NCBI GenBank assembly: GCA_023248455.1
Contig: JAHFEN010000056.1
Span: 1 to 5,758 of the forward strand
Length of the DNA stretch: 5,758 nucleotides
Direction of reading: 5' to 3'
Source of the DNA: Microcaldota archaeon
GTDB lineage: Archaea; Micrarchaeota; Micrarchaeia; Anstonellales; Anstonellaceae
The translations under genes were made by a program, and so were the position numbers. Below the pieces are notes generated by a model. That model ran no database searches and was not told where the DNA came from. It was given only the letters and a program-made list of their open reading frames with translations. Below, piece after piece: positions 4,320-5,758 of this stretch. Each line of letters opens with the position of its first letter. Position 1 is the first letter of the stretch.

Positions 4320-5758
4320 ATGGGTCTGATTTATGCACCAGAGCGCAGCCCCGAACAGGGTGGGACCCAGGGCAGTGGTGCACTGTTGCGGCGCGAGGGA
4401 TTCCTAGCAAAGTCCATCGCCAGCCAGATTTCAGAGATAGTATCTTCAAACGTAAATGTCAGGGAGAAAATCGAGCAGCTCTGCAAGCTTTACGAGCAGA
4501 CCAAAACAAGCAAGGATAATGACGCAGCATGGCTGGTTGCAAAGGCTCTTTCAGGTCAAATCGCCTACCTGTCGCAGAGCGAGGCAAATATCGGTGCGCA
4601 GGAAAAAGTCCGACTTCTGCTAGCCCTTCCGGAAAATATTCTGAAAAGCGAACCAGTTTTCCAAGCACTCCGGAGAGCCTACTCAGAGCAAATCCAGTAT
4701 ATCCAGATGAACGAAATTCCAGCTATCCTGTCTCAAGCCAAGGGCATGCTTGAAGAACTGAACCAAGCCTCGCAATATGTCCTGACCCTTGACCCAAACG
4801 CCTCTTCCCAATTTGCCCTAATTTATACGGTGAACATCAGCTTAGCCAAAAAAATCCTGGATGATCTGGAAAGAGGCGACCTGAAATCCATTGGCAGCGC
4901 AAACATTGCGACCACTTACCTTTCAGCGGCTAAACTCTCACTTTTTTCATTCATGTACGAGAAGCTGCCAAGGCCGGTGGATGGTGACCCGAAAAGGACA
5001 GACGGTTCGTATGTAAACGCACGCCCAGACATCACTTTCCTGTTGACCGGCAATGAGTCTGGCGCCCTGAAAAATGAATTCATATTCGATTTCTTCAGAT
5101 TCAAGTCGGAGGTTATACTTCAAAATGCCAAGTTGCTGCAAAAAGAACAGGGATCGGCCGTGGTCCCTGGCAGGTTTATTGATGAGATTTCCCTAAGTCA
5201 TGACAAAATTCTCAATTTTCAATACGACCCCAGGGATCCGAATATAATCGACAGGGCGCGCAGCAGGGTGGATTCACTTGAAGAAACATTTAACCTTCTG
5301 CTTATGAATATGGAAGCGAACAAGCAGAAGATAATTTGGCAGGGCCAGACCAGGGACCTGGGTTTCATGACAGTGTCTGAACTTGCCTGGCAAGATGTGG
5401 TCTCCTGGGCGAAGATAGTCCCTGATCTGGCAGCAATGGCTCTGGGGTATTTTCTCAAACGCTACGGCCCCATCGGTGCATTTCTCGGCCAGGCTATCGA
5501 AAAGGGCTGGTTCACCTACCGCGCAGCCGAAGGCTTCGCGGAAACAGGAAACCTCAATTCTGCACTCATATTTGCAACTGCCCTCTGGGGCGGGCCGCTT
5601 AGCAATGCTCTTTCTTCTTCAGAAAAACTGGCGGGGGCGGCAATGGTTGCACAGAATGCAGGCACTATCGCGGGAATCGGAATGGCTTATGACATGGGAC
5701 AGGGGATAGTGGTGACCTCTTCAAAGATGCTTGAGATGGGCTTCACGCACGAGGACTG
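4320..5758 (+). CDS. Large protein of unknown function (3' truncated)
   Basis: One frame stays open from this ATG to the right edge: 479 complete codons with no stop. I recognise no family. Residues 1-25 are polar and Gly-rich (SPEQGGTQGSG) with no signal peptide. Residues 28-215 look mostly helical with many Gln, Leu, Ala and Lys residues (QISEIVSSNVNVREKIEQLC; LSQAKGMLEELNQASQYVL), like a helical repeat or coiled-coil region. A more polar section (217-345) contains several aromatic and acidic stretches (FIFDFFRFKSE, YDPRDPNIIDRARS). From about 357 the chain becomes hydrophobic and Gly/Ala-rich: WAKIVPDLAAMALGYFL (363-379), GPIGAFLG (383-390), SALIFATALWGGPLSNAL (414-431) and KLAGAAMVAQNAGTIAGIGM (436-455). 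These could be membrane-associated helices. Base and codon use do not stand out from the neighbours. The start has no ribosome site, but a TATA box lies 25 bases upstream. Confidence 0.75.
   Translation, partial: MGLIYAPERSPEQGGTQGSGALLRREGFLAKSIASQISEIVSSNVNVREKIEQLCKLYEQTKTSKDNDAAWLVAKALSGQIAYLSQSEANIGAQEKVRLLLALPENILKSEPVFQALRRAYSEQIQYIQMNEIPAILSQAKGMLEELNQASQYVLTLDPNASSQFALIYTVNISLAKKILDDLERGDLKSIGSANIATTYLSAAKLSLFSFMYEKLPRPVDGDPKRTDGSYVNARPDITFLLTGNESGALKNEFIFDFFRFKSEVILQNAKLLQKEQGSAVVPGRFIDEISLSHDKILNFQYDPRDPNIIDRARSRVDSLEETFNLLLMNMEANKQKIIWQGQTRDLGFMTVSELAWQDVVSWAKIVPDLAAMALGYFLKRYGPIGAFLGQAIEKGWFTYRAAEGFAETGNLNSALIFATALWGGPLSNALSSSEKLAGAAMVAQNAGTIAGIGMAYDMGQGIVVTSSKMLEMGFTHED

Noticed and set aside
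4916..5709. Several 60-80 codon frames inside the large right-hand ORF
   Set aside because: All lie within a 479-codon uninterrupted frame and have no start signals or recognisable motifs.

Overview
The window reads as archaeal chromosomal DNA. A eukaryote/archaea-type ribosomal protein, S8e, lies next to a probable KEOPS-complex Cgi121 subunit. TATA-like boxes sit about 25-30 bases ahead of several start codons that have no Shine-Dalgarno sequence (leaderless type), while other genes carry GGTG- or GGGGGT-type ribosome sites. Genes are tightly packed, with divergent and convergent pairs. A small-genome lineage such as DPANN is compatible, but the lineage cannot be fixed from this sequence. 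No rRNA, tRNA, CRISPR array, insertion sequence or prophage gene was found.

Layout. The left edge holds the C-terminus of a membrane protein (+). It meets a cgi121-like gene (-) tail to tail, with one base between the stops. cgi121 diverges from rps8e (+), and the interval between them carries a perfect 14-bp inverted repeat in the presumed rps8e leader. After rps8e comes an unannotated-looking 48-codon ORF for a one-helix membrane protein (+), then a T-rich stretch. A two-gene minus-strand unit follows: a membrane-anchored OB-fold protein, then a TctA/DUF112-type multi-pass membrane protein. A 39-bp divergent promoter region separates it from a complete 428-residue amidohydrolase of the MTA/SAH/5'-deoxyadenosine deaminase family (+). 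The right edge is filled by the first 479 codons of a large open frame (+) of unknown function that runs out of the window.

How the genes relate. rps8e and cgi121 both serve translation (ribosome assembly; t6A modification of tRNA) and share a divergent control region. The deaminase recycles nucleosides made from S-adenosylmethionine. The OB-fold/TctA pair looks like one transcription unit and probably one membrane-associated function with an unknown substrate. The most unusual items are the S8e leader hairpin, the OB-fold/TctA pairing, the face-to-face leaderless promoters, the small membrane ORF and the large orphan protein.
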